A stretch of DNA of 12,499 bases from CAYOKT01 sp964404605. GTDB taxonomy: Bacteria > Electryoneota > Electryoneia > Electryoneales > Electryoneaceae. The notes beneath the pieces were generated by a model. That model was not told the origin of the DNA. It saw only the letters and a program-made list of their open reading frames with translations, and did no database searches. Numbering within the stretch: position 1 is the first letter of the stretch; each line of letters begins with the position of its first letter. The position numbers and the translations under genes were made by a program. The DNA is taken from assembly GCA_964404605.1 (NCBI GenBank), contig CAYOKT010000081.1:1-12499 (forward strand), read 5' to 3'. This document shows, one piece after another, positions 1 through 7,081 of the stretch.

Positions 1-2633
1 CCCATGCCGCCCATGCCTCCCATGCCGCCCATGCCGGGCGGCGGGACGGCGGAGCCTTCCGGGCGGCCGTAGACCGTGACGACTCCCCGGGGATCGGCGA
101 GGTAGCGCGCGGCGGCGGCTTTCACCTGCTCCAGGGTGACCTCCCGGATCCGGTCGTACAGCGTCCAGGTTGCCATAGGATCGCCGTACAGGTGGGCGTC
201 CACGCCGAGGGCCATCGCGAGGTTGATCCGGCTGGAGTAGCGCCGCAGGACATGGCCGAGAACGGACTGCCGGGCGACCTCCATCCGGTGCTGGTCGAAG
301 TCGCCGGAGGCGATGCGTGCGAGGTGCTGGTAGACGGCGTCGCGGCTCTCCGCGAGGTGCTCCACCGGCAGGCCCATCCCCACGCTCCAGGCGGCCCATC
401 CCGGCCGCCGGGTCAACCGGCTGCCCGCGCCGTACGCCCAGCCGCGGGCCTCGCCGAGGTCACGGTAGATCAGGTCGCTGACCATCGCGTTCGCCACGAC
501 CAGCGCAGCCTGGTCCTCCTCTCTCACCTCGGGCAGGAGGAACCCGCTGGCCAGGTAGCCCTGGCGGCCGGTTCCGGTGACCTCCTCCGTGCCGGGGGTG
601 GAGACGGGTGCCGGGGCGGCGGGATGACCTTCGCCGGAGGCGGGCAGGGCGCCGAAGGCGCGCCGCACGGCGGCCAGCGCCTCGGGCGCATCGGCCGGGA
701 CGGTGAGCGAGAGGATCAGGTTGTCGGCGGCGAAGACCCTCTCCCGCAGGGCGAGAAGCGCGTCGCGGTCCGCCTCGCCGATGGTTGACCCGTCGCCGTA
801 CACGCCCAGTCCCAGCGGGCTGGCGCCGTACAGGCGCCGCGCGAAGGCGGCGCCGGCGGCGGTCCTGACCGAGCCGGCCTTCCGCCGGATGATCCCCTGC
901 AGCTCGCCGGTGACCGCCGCGATGTCATCTTCGTCCATCCTCGGTTCCGCCAGCAGCCGGGCGAGCAGGTCCAGCGCCGCCGTCCAGCGGTCGGCGAGCA
1001 CCTGGCAGCGGACGTAGCTGTACTCCGGCGTCGTGCGGTAATCGTCCATCGGGATGTTCGGGTTGTCCGCGACTGTCAGCTCCATTCCGATGGCGTCCAT
1101 CTCTGCGCTCAGCGAGTCCTCGTCCACCGGGCCGTAGCCCCTCAGCAGGAGCCGGTGGAGCAGGTCGACCCACCCGCGCCGCGCCGCGCCCTCGAGCAGC
1201 GCTCGGTCCCGCGCCACCAGGTGCAGCCCCGCCACCGGCGCACCGTGCACCGGGCGGACCAGAACCACCAGCCCGTTCTCGAGGGTGTCGGCGGCGAGAT
1301 CGCCGAGGGTCACCCCTCCCGCCGCGGCCTCCTCACTCTTCGGCAGGCAGGCGCTGGCGAGGTAGACCGGCCGCGCCAGCCAGCGCTCGGCGACTTCGGC
1401 GGCGGAGAATTCGTCCACCGAATCCCGCCAGCTTTCGAAGCGCTCCCAGAATCCCTCGGGAGCGAGGGCCAGCTTGGGCACGAGCAGGAAGGCCCCGTAC
1501 TGCACCTGCTCGGAGAAGAAGAGCTCCTGGCGGCGGTCCGCCTCGAGGGCGCGCTTCAGCTCTTCCCCGCCGGGCGGGTTCTCCCCGAGACCCCGGACCG
1601 CGCCAAGAATACGGTCGACCACCTCCCGCGGATCCGCCCCGGGCATCAGGCCCGCGGTGATGTCCAGCACGCTGAAGGAGGGGTCGTTCATCAGGGAGGA
1701 GTAGGCGTAGGTGGTCAGCGGCATCCCGCCGGTGCTCAGCGCGGCGTCGATCCGGTCGTCCAGCAGGGAGGCCAGCAGGCTGAAGGCGGGATAGTCCCCG
1801 TCGTCGTAGCGCGGCGCGGGCAGGGAGACATGCACCGTGCCGCTGCGCACGTCGCCCCATTCCACGTGCAGCATCCCCTCGCGCCAGTCCTCGAACCCCA
1901 CCGGCCAGGATTCGGGCCTCTCGGGAAGCCGGCGGGCCGGCTCATCGCCGTAGATCTCCCGCGCCAGCGCTTCCATCTCGGAGTAGCTCATCGCGCCGCG
2001 GAGGACGAGGACCATGTTGTTCACCGCGTACCAGTCCTCGTGGAAGCGGGCGACGGTTTCGCGCCCGATGGCGCGGATGCCGTTCACCGAGCCGAGCGTC
2101 GGGAAGCCGTAGGGCGTGCCGCCGAACAGGTGGTGCAGGTGCGCCACCTCGGCGGGGTAGGAGGAGCGGTTGTAGCTCTGCTGGATCTCGGCGATCACCC
2201 GCCCCTTCTCCTCCTCGAAGCTCTCGGCGGGGATGGTGGAGCGGAGGATCATGTCCGCCTGGATTTCCATCGCCTGGCGGGCGTGCTCCACCGGCACCAC
2301 GAGGATGAAGTTGGTGTAGATCTTTTCCGTCTGCGCGTTGAAGTAGGCGCCCATCAGGTCGAAGCTGTCATAGATCTCGTCCTGGGTCCTTGTCGTGGTG
2401 CCGCGGAACAGCATGTGCTCGAGCAGGTGGGTGGAGCCCGCCGTGGCGAGGGTTTCAAAGGCGGAACCCACCCGGACGATGGTCAGCGCGGAGAGGAGCG
2501 GGGAGGAGGCGTCCGGCATCATCACCACCTCGAGGCCGTTCTCCAGCGTAAGGGTGCGCACCTCCGCCGCCCGGCCGACAGTCGCCGCGGCCAGCAGGAG
2601 GGCGAGACTGACCGGGAGAACCCTGGCTTTCAT
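1..2633 (-). CDS. Secreted two-domain M16 zinc peptidase (C-terminal end outside window)
   Basis: Zinc metallopeptidase of the M16 (insulinase/processing-peptidase) family, expected in the periplasm or at the envelope, where it would degrade peptides. The frame is open from the ATG at 2633 to base 1, 877 codons without a stop, so the C-terminus is missing. An AGGAG at 2645-2641 lies 7 nt before the ATG. Residues 1-23 look like a signal peptide (MKARVLPVSLALLLAAATVGRAA). The inverted zinc motif HLLEH is at residues 69-73, and the third ligand is probably E149 in VIAEIQ, 76 residues after H73 as is usual for the family. The second half repeats the fold, but the equivalent motif is DLLHR (490-494), so it should be catalytically dead, as in many two-domain M16 proteins. 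The visible end is a Pro-rich stretch running into Gly-Gly-Met repeats. It is the last gene of the gatE-channel-peptidase block. The family call is firm; the substrate is unknown. Confidence 0.95.
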   Translation of the reverse strand, partial: MKARVLPVSLALLLAAATVGRAAEVRTLTLENGLEVVMMPDASSPLLSALTIVRVGSAFETLATAGSTHLLEHMLFRGTTTRTQDEIYDSFDLMGAYFNAQTEKIYTNFILVVPVEHARQAMEIQADMILRSTIPAESFEEEKGRVIAEIQQSYNRSSYPAEVAHLHHLFGGTPYGFPTLGSVNGIRAIGRETVARFHEDWYAVNNMVLVLRGAMSYSEMEALAREIYGDEPARRLPERPESWPVGFEDWREGMLHVEWGDVRSGTVHVSLPAPRYDDGDYPAFSLLASLLDDRIDAALSTGGMPLTTYAYSSLMNDPSFSVLDITAGLMPGADPREVVDRILGAVRGLGENPPGGEELKRALEADRRQELFFSEQVQYGAFLLVPKLALAPEGFWERFESWRDSVDEFSAAEVAERWLARPVYLASACLPKSEEAAAGGVTLGDLAADTLENGLVVLVRPVHGAPVAGLHLVARDRALLEGAARRGWVDLLHRLLLRGYGPVDEDSLSAEMDAIGMELTVADNPNIPMDDYRTTPEYSYVRCQVLADRWTAALDLLARLLAEPRMDEDDIAAVTGELQGIIRRKAGSVRTAAGAAFARRLYGASPLGLGVYGDGSTIGEADRDALLALRERVFAADNLILSLTVPADAPEALAAVRRAFGALPASGEGHPAAPAPVSTPGTEEVTGTGRQGYLASGFLLPEVREEDQAALVVANAMVSDLIYRDLGEARGWAYGAGSRLTRRPGWAAWSVGMGLPVEHLAESRDAVYQHLARIASGDFDQHRMEVARQSVLGHVLRRYSSRINLAMALGVDAHLYGDPMATWTLYDRIREVTLEQVKAAAARYLADPRGVVTVYGRPEGSAVPPPGMGGMGGMGGM
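3..35 (-). repeat. Gly-Gly-Met codon repeat at the 3' end of the M16 peptidase gene
   Basis: In the peptidase frame the bases encode G-M-G-G-M-G-G-M-G-G-M directly after a PPP run, as near-identical 9-base units (ATG GGC GGC, with one GGA variant). The repeat runs to the window edge, so its length is unknown. Similar GGM tails are known at the C-terminus of GroEL, but there is no other resemblance to GroEL here. It is most simply a flexible low-complexity tail. Confidence 0.8.
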
Positions 2634-2701
2634 CGTCTTTCTCCTTGTGTCAAGCTGTCATTGAGGGCGCGGGCACCGGCGAGCGCTTCCGCCTGCGGTC
2701 C

Positions 2702-3706
2702 TCAGGAAACCTGGTACTGTTCCTTCAACTTGCGGAGGTTTTTCTCGCTGCCGAGGATCAGCAGGCGGTCGCCGGCACGGAAAACGTCGTCCCCGGAGGG
2801 ATGGAGGATAATCTCCGTCTCGCCCCGCTTGATCGCCATCACCACCGCTCCGCCGGTGACCCGGCGGATGTCCGACTCGGCGACCGTTTTTCCGACGAGG
2901 GCGGAGTTCTCGCCGATGACCACCGCGCCCATGTCCAGCTTCAGCCCGAGGTGACGGTAGAAGATGTCGAAGAACTCGACGAGGCTCGGTTTCGCCACCA
3001 CGGCGGCCAACCGTCGCCCGGCGAGCTGGAAGAGCAGCTCCACCCGGTTGGCGCCGGCGCGCCGGAGTTTCGCCTCGCTGCTCTCATCGCCGCCGCGGGC
3101 GGCGATCAGCAGCGTGGGGTTGAGGGTGCGTGCGGTGACGGTGACCATCACGTTCGCCGCGTCGCCGGTGAGCACCGCGACAAGGGCCTTGGCGCGTTCC
3201 ACCCCCGCTCGCTGGAGGATTTCATCATCGGACGCATCACCGGTCACGACCAGCATACCCCGGTCGACCGCCTGCTGTGCCTTCTGCGGATCGTTCTCGA
3301 TGACACAGAACGGGGTTTCCGCGTCTTTCAGGCCTTCGGCGACCTCACGGCCCAGCTTGCCGTAACCCGCGACGATGACATGTTCCTTGATCGCGCGTAG
3401 TTCGCGTTCCATGCGTCTTCCCCGCAACAATTGGTTGATTTCGCCGCTGACGAGGTAGGTGGTGATCGTGCTCAGGGCGTAGGCGGCCACGGTGAGACCG
3501 GAGATGATAATCAGGATGGTGAGCACGCGGCCGGGCGCATCGAGGCTGTGAACCTCGCCGAACCCCACGGTACTCATCGTGATGATCGCCATGTAGAGCG
3601 AGTCGGAGAAGGGCCAGCCTTCGAGCAACATGTAGCCGCCGGTCCCGAGGAGAACCACGCCGGAGAGCACGAAGGCGCTGATCAGCAGTTTTCTCCAGAC
3701 AGCCAT
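2702..3706 (-). CDS. Two-TM potassium channel with RCK (TrkA-N/TrkA-C) regulatory region
   Basis: Inner-membrane potassium channel subunit of the Kch/MthK-like type, 334 aa. TM1 is about residues 7-29. The pore helix and selectivity filter follow, with TVGFG at 46-50 (a common variant of TVGYG), and TM2 is about 60-87. The cytoplasmic RCK (TrkA-N) domain starts near 108 with a Rossmann motif GYGKLG (114-119) and an acidic stretch IEND at 136-139 where the dinucleotide or nucleotide ribose is usually bound. A TrkA-C domain fills about 250-334. The start is supported by AGGAG at 3720-3716, 9 nt upstream. It lies 76 bp after gatE and 68 bp before the M16 gene on the same strand. Ligand control by Ca2+, nucleotides or NAD(H) is typical of the family but cannot be decided here. 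Confidence 0.95.
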   Translation of the reverse strand: MAVWRKLLISAFVLSGVVLLGTGGYMLLEGWPFSDSLYMAIITMSTVGFGEVHSLDAPGRVLTILIIISGLTVAAYALSTITTYLVSGEINQLLRGRRMERELRAIKEHVIVAGYGKLGREVAEGLKDAETPFCVIENDPQKAQQAVDRGMLVVTGDASDDEILQRAGVERAKALVAVLTGDAANVMVTVTARTLNPTLLIAARGGDESSEAKLRRAGANRVELLFQLAGRRLAAVVAKPSLVEFFDIFYRHLGLKLDMGAVVIGENSALVGKTVAESDIRRVTGGAVVMAIKRGETEIILHPSGDDVFRAGDRLLILGSEKNLRKLKEQYQVS

Positions 3707-3782
3707 CTCGTCCCGCTCCTCCCGGCCACGTTCCCGGCCGCGGCTTCTCCTCTTCCGTCCCCCGGACCCCGCACGGTGCGGC

Positions 3783-5708
3783 TCAGGCGGCCGCTGAGAG
3801 GGATTTGCGGATCCTCTCCCTCACCTCGGCGCCCGGGGCGCGCCCGGCAAGTTGCGCCATCGCCAGGCCCATCGCAATCCTCTCGTGCACTTCCGGGCGT
3901 TCCGGGCGAAGCTCCCGGGCCTGCCGTGCCGCCTCGCGGCAGCACGCGGCGATTTCGTCCTCCTCCGCGGGGTGGAGGTCGAGTTCCGCGAGGAGATCCT
4001 CCAGCGATGTGTCCGGGCGTTCCAGCCAGGCGGCCAGCACCCGCGCGAGCCCCTCCCGGTACAGCCGGCCGCCGCCCAGCGCGCGGAGCGCCGCTTCCCA
4101 TTGTTCCGCGCCGAGGGAGGAGGTGTCCAGCCCCTCTCTCCGCAGGGCGACCGCGAGGCGGGTCAGCGCCTCGCCCGCGCACATCGCCGGCACGGCCTTC
4201 TCCGCGACGAGGCGGTCGAACAGGGGTGCGAGGGGATGGATGGCGAGGCGCAGGATCACATCATCGGGCAGGCCGAGGCCGCGGTACCGTTCCTCCCGCT
4301 CCCAGGGGTATTGCGGGACCCTTTTCCTCGCCGCTTCCACCCGCTCATCGGTGATTTCGTACGGCGGCGAATCGGTGTCCGGATACATCCGGTCGGGTCC
4401 GGGGAGGATGCGCTCGAAGTCCGTGGTGTCGTCTCGCAGGGCCTGCCGCGTCTCGTTGGGCACCCCGGCCGCCGCCTCGGCGTAGCGGTCGAGGATCTCC
4501 CGCGCGGCGGTCAGGGTGTCCTCCTCCGGTCCCCATACGATCGCCGCGGCATCCTCCGGCCCGCAGCCCGCGGCCTCGAGGAGGGCCGTGCGGTCGGTTT
4601 CCTCCAGCCCCCCGCCCGGGTCCGTGTGCAGGAGCACAGGCCGCTGTTCGAGGCAGGCGATGACACGCACCCGGCCCGCGAGTTCGTCGGCGAAGAGGCG
4701 GCCGCCGAACTTGCCCAGGGGCCATGCGAGCAGTCCCTTCGCCCGGAACAGCCGGACGACGCGGAGGCTGTCGCGCGCCTGGAGGGCGGCCTGCAGCAGG
4801 GGATGGTGGAATGAGAGCCCGCCGCGCTCCACCTCGCGGATCTCACCCGGCGGATCGCCCGGCGATACCCCGCGGCTCACCATCTCCGCGCGCAGCTTCA
4901 GCAGCGCCTCCTGGCGGAGCGCCTCGTGGGCGACGAGACGGGGGATGCGGGGGATGCGGGGCACGCCCTTGATCTCCACGCGGGTCGAGCCCTCGATGGA
5001 GACGTTCACATCCTGGCGGACGCTGCCGATCCCCCGCCGCACCATCCCGGTCGCCCGCAGCAGGCGGCCGATGCGCATCGCGCCCTCCGCCACCTCCTCC
5101 GGCGTCTCGAACACCGGACCGGTGACCACTTCGACCAGCGGCATCGAGAGCCGGTCGGTGAAGAAGGTGATCCGGTGCCCCACGTCCGAAACCTCGCGGC
5201 AGGCATCCTCCTCCAGCCCGAGCTGGATGATCGGCACCCGCTTCCCGCTCGAGAGTTCGAGCTCGCCGTCCACCCCGACGATGGTCGTCCGCTGGAAACC
5301 GGCGGGGATCGAGCCGTCGAGGTACTGCTTGCGGATGACATGCAGCTCCCCGACGATCTTGCAGCCGAGGGCGAGGGCGATGGTCAGGGCCTTGTCCACC
5401 GCCTCCTGGTTGATCGGAAAGGGGGGGTTGTCGTCCATCTCGTAGGTGCAGACCGTGCGGCGGTTCAGGAGGTAGATGATCCGCTTCTTCGTCTTGAACT
5501 CCATCAGCGCGGTGCCGTCATATTCGCCCAGCTCGCTCATCGTCGGGCGCATGTGACGCATGACCTCGGCGTGCCATTCCGTCGAGTATTCCCCCGCGGG
5601 ACAGTGGCAGAAGAGTTTCTTGCGCGTGTCGAGCTGCTGGTGGATTTCGATGCCGCTGCGGAAACCCAACTGTTTCCACAGGCCGGGATCGGCGAGGATC
5701 GAGTTCAT
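3783..5708 (-). CDS. gatE: Archaeal-type Glu-tRNA(Gln) amidotransferase subunit E (GatE)
   Basis: Subunit that would activate Glu-tRNA(Gln) with ATP and transamidate it, using ammonia supplied by the asparaginase-like GatD. From the ATG at 5708 it is 641 aa, close to archaeal GatE lengths. The N-terminal kinase-like domain has GIEIHQQLDT (19-28, with Mg-ligand candidates E21 and H23), LFCHC (32-36, possible zinc site), DGSIPAGFQRT (131-141) and LEED (165-168). A GAD-type insert, absent from GatB, lies at about 310-410. The tail-domain entry motifs (GVPNETRQ; MYPDTDSPPYEI) are also GatE-like, and a helical tRNA-binding tail ends the protein. The frame extends to a GTG at 5798 (671 aa), but that start lacks a well-placed Shine-Dalgarno and adds 30 residues ahead of the conserved N-terminus, so the internal ATG is preferred. 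This choice is moderately sure. No gatD or gatCAB gene is in the window. Confidence 0.95.
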   Translation of the reverse strand: MNSILADPGLWKQLGFRSGIEIHQQLDTRKKLFCHCPAGEYSTEWHAEVMRHMRPTMSELGEYDGTALMEFKTKKRIIYLLNRRTVCTYEMDDNPPFPINQEAVDKALTIALALGCKIVGELHVIRKQYLDGSIPAGFQRTTIVGVDGELELSSGKRVPIIQLGLEEDACREVSDVGHRITFFTDRLSMPLVEVVTGPVFETPEEVAEGAMRIGRLLRATGMVRRGIGSVRQDVNVSIEGSTRVEIKGVPRIPRIPRLVAHEALRQEALLKLRAEMVSRGVSPGDPPGEIREVERGGLSFHHPLLQAALQARDSLRVVRLFRAKGLLAWPLGKFGGRLFADELAGRVRVIACLEQRPVLLHTDPGGGLEETDRTALLEAAGCGPEDAAAIVWGPEEDTLTAAREILDRYAEAAAGVPNETRQALRDDTTDFERILPGPDRMYPDTDSPPYEITDERVEAARKRVPQYPWEREERYRGLGLPDDVILRLAIHPLAPLFDRLVAEKAVPAMCAGEALTRLAVALRREGLDTSSLGAEQWEAALRALGGGRLYREGLARVLAAWLERPDTSLEDLLAELDLHPAEEDEIAACCREAARQARELRPERPEVHERIAMGLAMAQLAGRAPGAEVRERIRKSLSAAA

Positions 5709-6136
5709 GGGGTGGGTGGTCTCCAACGCCTGGTGAAGTTCGTCATCGTGCCCTGCCGCCTCTCCCGGCCCTCCCGCGGCGCGGCGGGGAATCGACACGC
5801 CGCGAGGCGGGAATTCTCCCGACCGGGAAAGTTGTCACCCGGGATGCACGGCAACATAGGTTTTTCCGGTCGACCGCCGCAATGCTTCTCGCGGACAGGT
5901 CCCCCTGAATCGCGTGGTTCTGCTTGACGCGAAGCGGTTAGGTTCAAGGCGTAGACGCGCCGGTATAGCGGTAGCTACTCCAAACAGAACCAACGCGGCA
6001 GTGGATGACGCGGCGCGCTAATAACTCATCGATTCAGGGGAACCTGTCCGCGAGGTTGGTCTCCGGGCCCCGGAATCGTGAAATCCAGAGCGCACTCTTG
6101 CCCGGGGTGAAGAGCTTCGGGTACCTTATCCCTACG
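5709..6136. other. Divergent intergenic region between gatE and the plus-strand operon
   Basis: No convincing gene fits in these 428 bases. The region must carry the promoters of both blocks. Its centre is taken up by the inverted repeat annotated separately (5888-6054). For the gatE side, a weak sigma70-like pair can be drawn on the minus strand: TTGCGG (5882-5877), an 18-base spacer and TATGTT (5858-5853). The match is poor and is offered only as a candidate. No good pair was found for the plus side. The frame of the 6137 gene could open at ATG 6005, but those 44 extra residues cross the inverted repeat and would bury the signal peptide, so they are treated as non-coding. Confidence 0.6.
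5888..6054. repeat. Large imperfect inverted repeat (MITE-like or structured leader)
   Basis: The 25 bases at 5888-5912 are the reverse complement of 6030-6054 with a single mismatch (C5901 against A6041; this would be a G-U pair in minus-strand RNA). Inside this, 5911-5922 (CGCGTGGTTCTG) pairs with 5985-5997 (CAGAACCAACGCG) with one bulged A. The right side therefore carries about 32 extra bases (5998-6029) between its two arm segments. The enclosed 62 bases (5923-5984) have only short hairpins, such as TAGC/GCTA at 5965-5976. No clear target-site duplication flanks it. It could be a miniature inverted-repeat element, a cruciform-forming operator for the divergent promoters, or an RNA structure in the untranslated leader. 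Confidence 0.8.
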
Positions 6137-7081
6137 ATGAATACCCGATGCGTTCGTGCCGTTTTCGGTGCCTTGCCGGCGGCACTCCTGGTCTGCCTCG
6201 CCGTCACGGAACCGCTGTTCGCCCAGGCGGAATCCACGCCCACCTCCGCCGTTGGGTTCTACCGCCTGATGCTGCGGCAGGGATGGAACCTGATCAGCCT
6301 GCCCCTCGTCCCCGATCATCCACTTGTCAGCGAGGTGTTCGATGAGGCGTTGACCGGTGGCGGGCGGGAACGCTCCGCCGACAGGGTCCTCGCCTGGGAC
6401 CCGGACCTGGAGGAGTGGATCGTCGCCTGGAAGAGCACCGAAGTGGGGTGGCAGGGCCCGCTGGCCGCCGACACGGTCCGTCTCGACGTGGCGTACTGGG
6501 TGCAGATCCGGGATGACCACCCGGACAGCCAGGAGGTGCTGCTGTACGGCACGGTTCGCGAGGATTCCACCCTCGACCGCGGGGTCTTCGAGCCGGGAGA
6601 GCACCTCATCGGGTCCATCTGGGCGGCCTCCCTCCCGCTGGAGAGCGCCGGGCTCGCGGAGGCCGGGTGGCGGGCTTCCAGCGGCCTCGTCCCGCTGATT
6701 TCCGGCGACCCGCAGCCCGACCTGCTGCTCGCCTATGATGCGGAGCGCGGGTGGTTCCGGGCAGCGTGGCTGGACGGTGAGGCCTGGCGGGGCGAGTTCG
6801 ATGCCTTCCAGACCGGCGCCGGCTATCTCCTCTGGCTGCACGATACCCTCGACTGGGCGGACTATCCGCGCCCGGACCTGGCGGGCGGGGCCGGTTCGGC
6901 GGTGGCGGCCGGAGAGGGCGGAAGGGTGGTTCATCATCCGATCCGCCGGAGCGCCGCCACCATCGGGGAAGAGGAGACCGGCGAGTTTCCGCCGATGCCC
7001 CGTGTCCGAAACCCGCGTTCGAGCCCGGGCGGCAACGGGGAATCGCGCCGCGTTCAGGGGAACCCCCGGGGGGCGCGATGA
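6137..7081 (+). CDS. Secreted protein with two tandem copies of a ~85-residue module
   Basis: Exported protein of unknown function, 314 aa from the ATG at 6137. The start is chosen because it gives a clean signal peptide: positive n-region, hydrophobic core at 8-23, and an A-Q-A cleavage site at 29-31. The Shine-Dalgarno is weak. Two copies of one module can be seen, at about 41-126 and 151-236. Shared features are the RVLAWDPD/LLLAYDAE strand, a W-rich stretch (EEWIVAWKS/RGWFRAAWL), W-x-G and a closing YWVQIRD/YLLWLHD. The first copy opens with QGWNLISLPLVP, a phrase common in secreted proteins of FCB-type bacteria. The last 65 residues or so are Gly/Arg/Pro-rich and probably disordered. No catalytic motif is recognised. 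The stop overlaps the next start (ATGA), so it is translationally coupled and is the first gene of the plus-strand operon. Confidence 0.75.
   Translation: MNTRCVRAVFGALPAALLVCLAVTEPLFAQAESTPTSAVGFYRLMLRQGWNLISLPLVPDHPLVSEVFDEALTGGGRERSADRVLAWDPDLEEWIVAWKSTEVGWQGPLAADTVRLDVAYWVQIRDDHPDSQEVLLYGTVREDSTLDRGVFEPGEHLIGSIWAASLPLESAGLAEAGWRASSGLVPLISGDPQPDLLLAYDAERGWFRAAWLDGEAWRGEFDAFQTGAGYLLWLHDTLDWADYPRPDLAGGAGSAVAAGEGGRVVHHPIRRSAATIGEEETGEFPPMPRVRNPRSSPGGNGESRRVQGNPRGAR

Noticed and set aside
1155..2954. 599-codon open frame on the plus strand
   Set aside because: It is antisense to the M16 peptidase, whose frame has a signal peptide, HxxEH motif and a ribosome site. Its composition is that of a shadow frame.
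4941..4960. Tandem GGGATGCG-like repeat inside gatE
   Set aside because: It only encodes a duplicated R-I-P step in the protein, stays in frame and needs no further explanation.
5709..5798. 30-residue N-terminal extension of GatE from GTG 5798
   Set aside because: No well-spaced Shine-Dalgarno, and family members begin close to the conserved GIEIHQQ segment; kept only as an alternative start.
5937..5943. GTTAGGT, which fits the integron core-site consensus GTTRRRY
   Set aside because: No matching partner core site or L boxes at the right spacing, and no integrase or cassette genes in the window; a 7-base degenerate match is expected by chance.
5923..5984. tRNA-like fragments (GGTTCAAGG, TAGCGGTAGCTAC) inside the inverted repeat
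   Set aside because: No acceptor stem, anticodon arm or correctly spaced T arm can be assembled on either strand.
6005..6136. Upstream extension of the 6137 gene from ATG 6005
   Set aside because: It runs through the inverted repeat, has no ribosome site and would place 44 residues before a good signal peptide.
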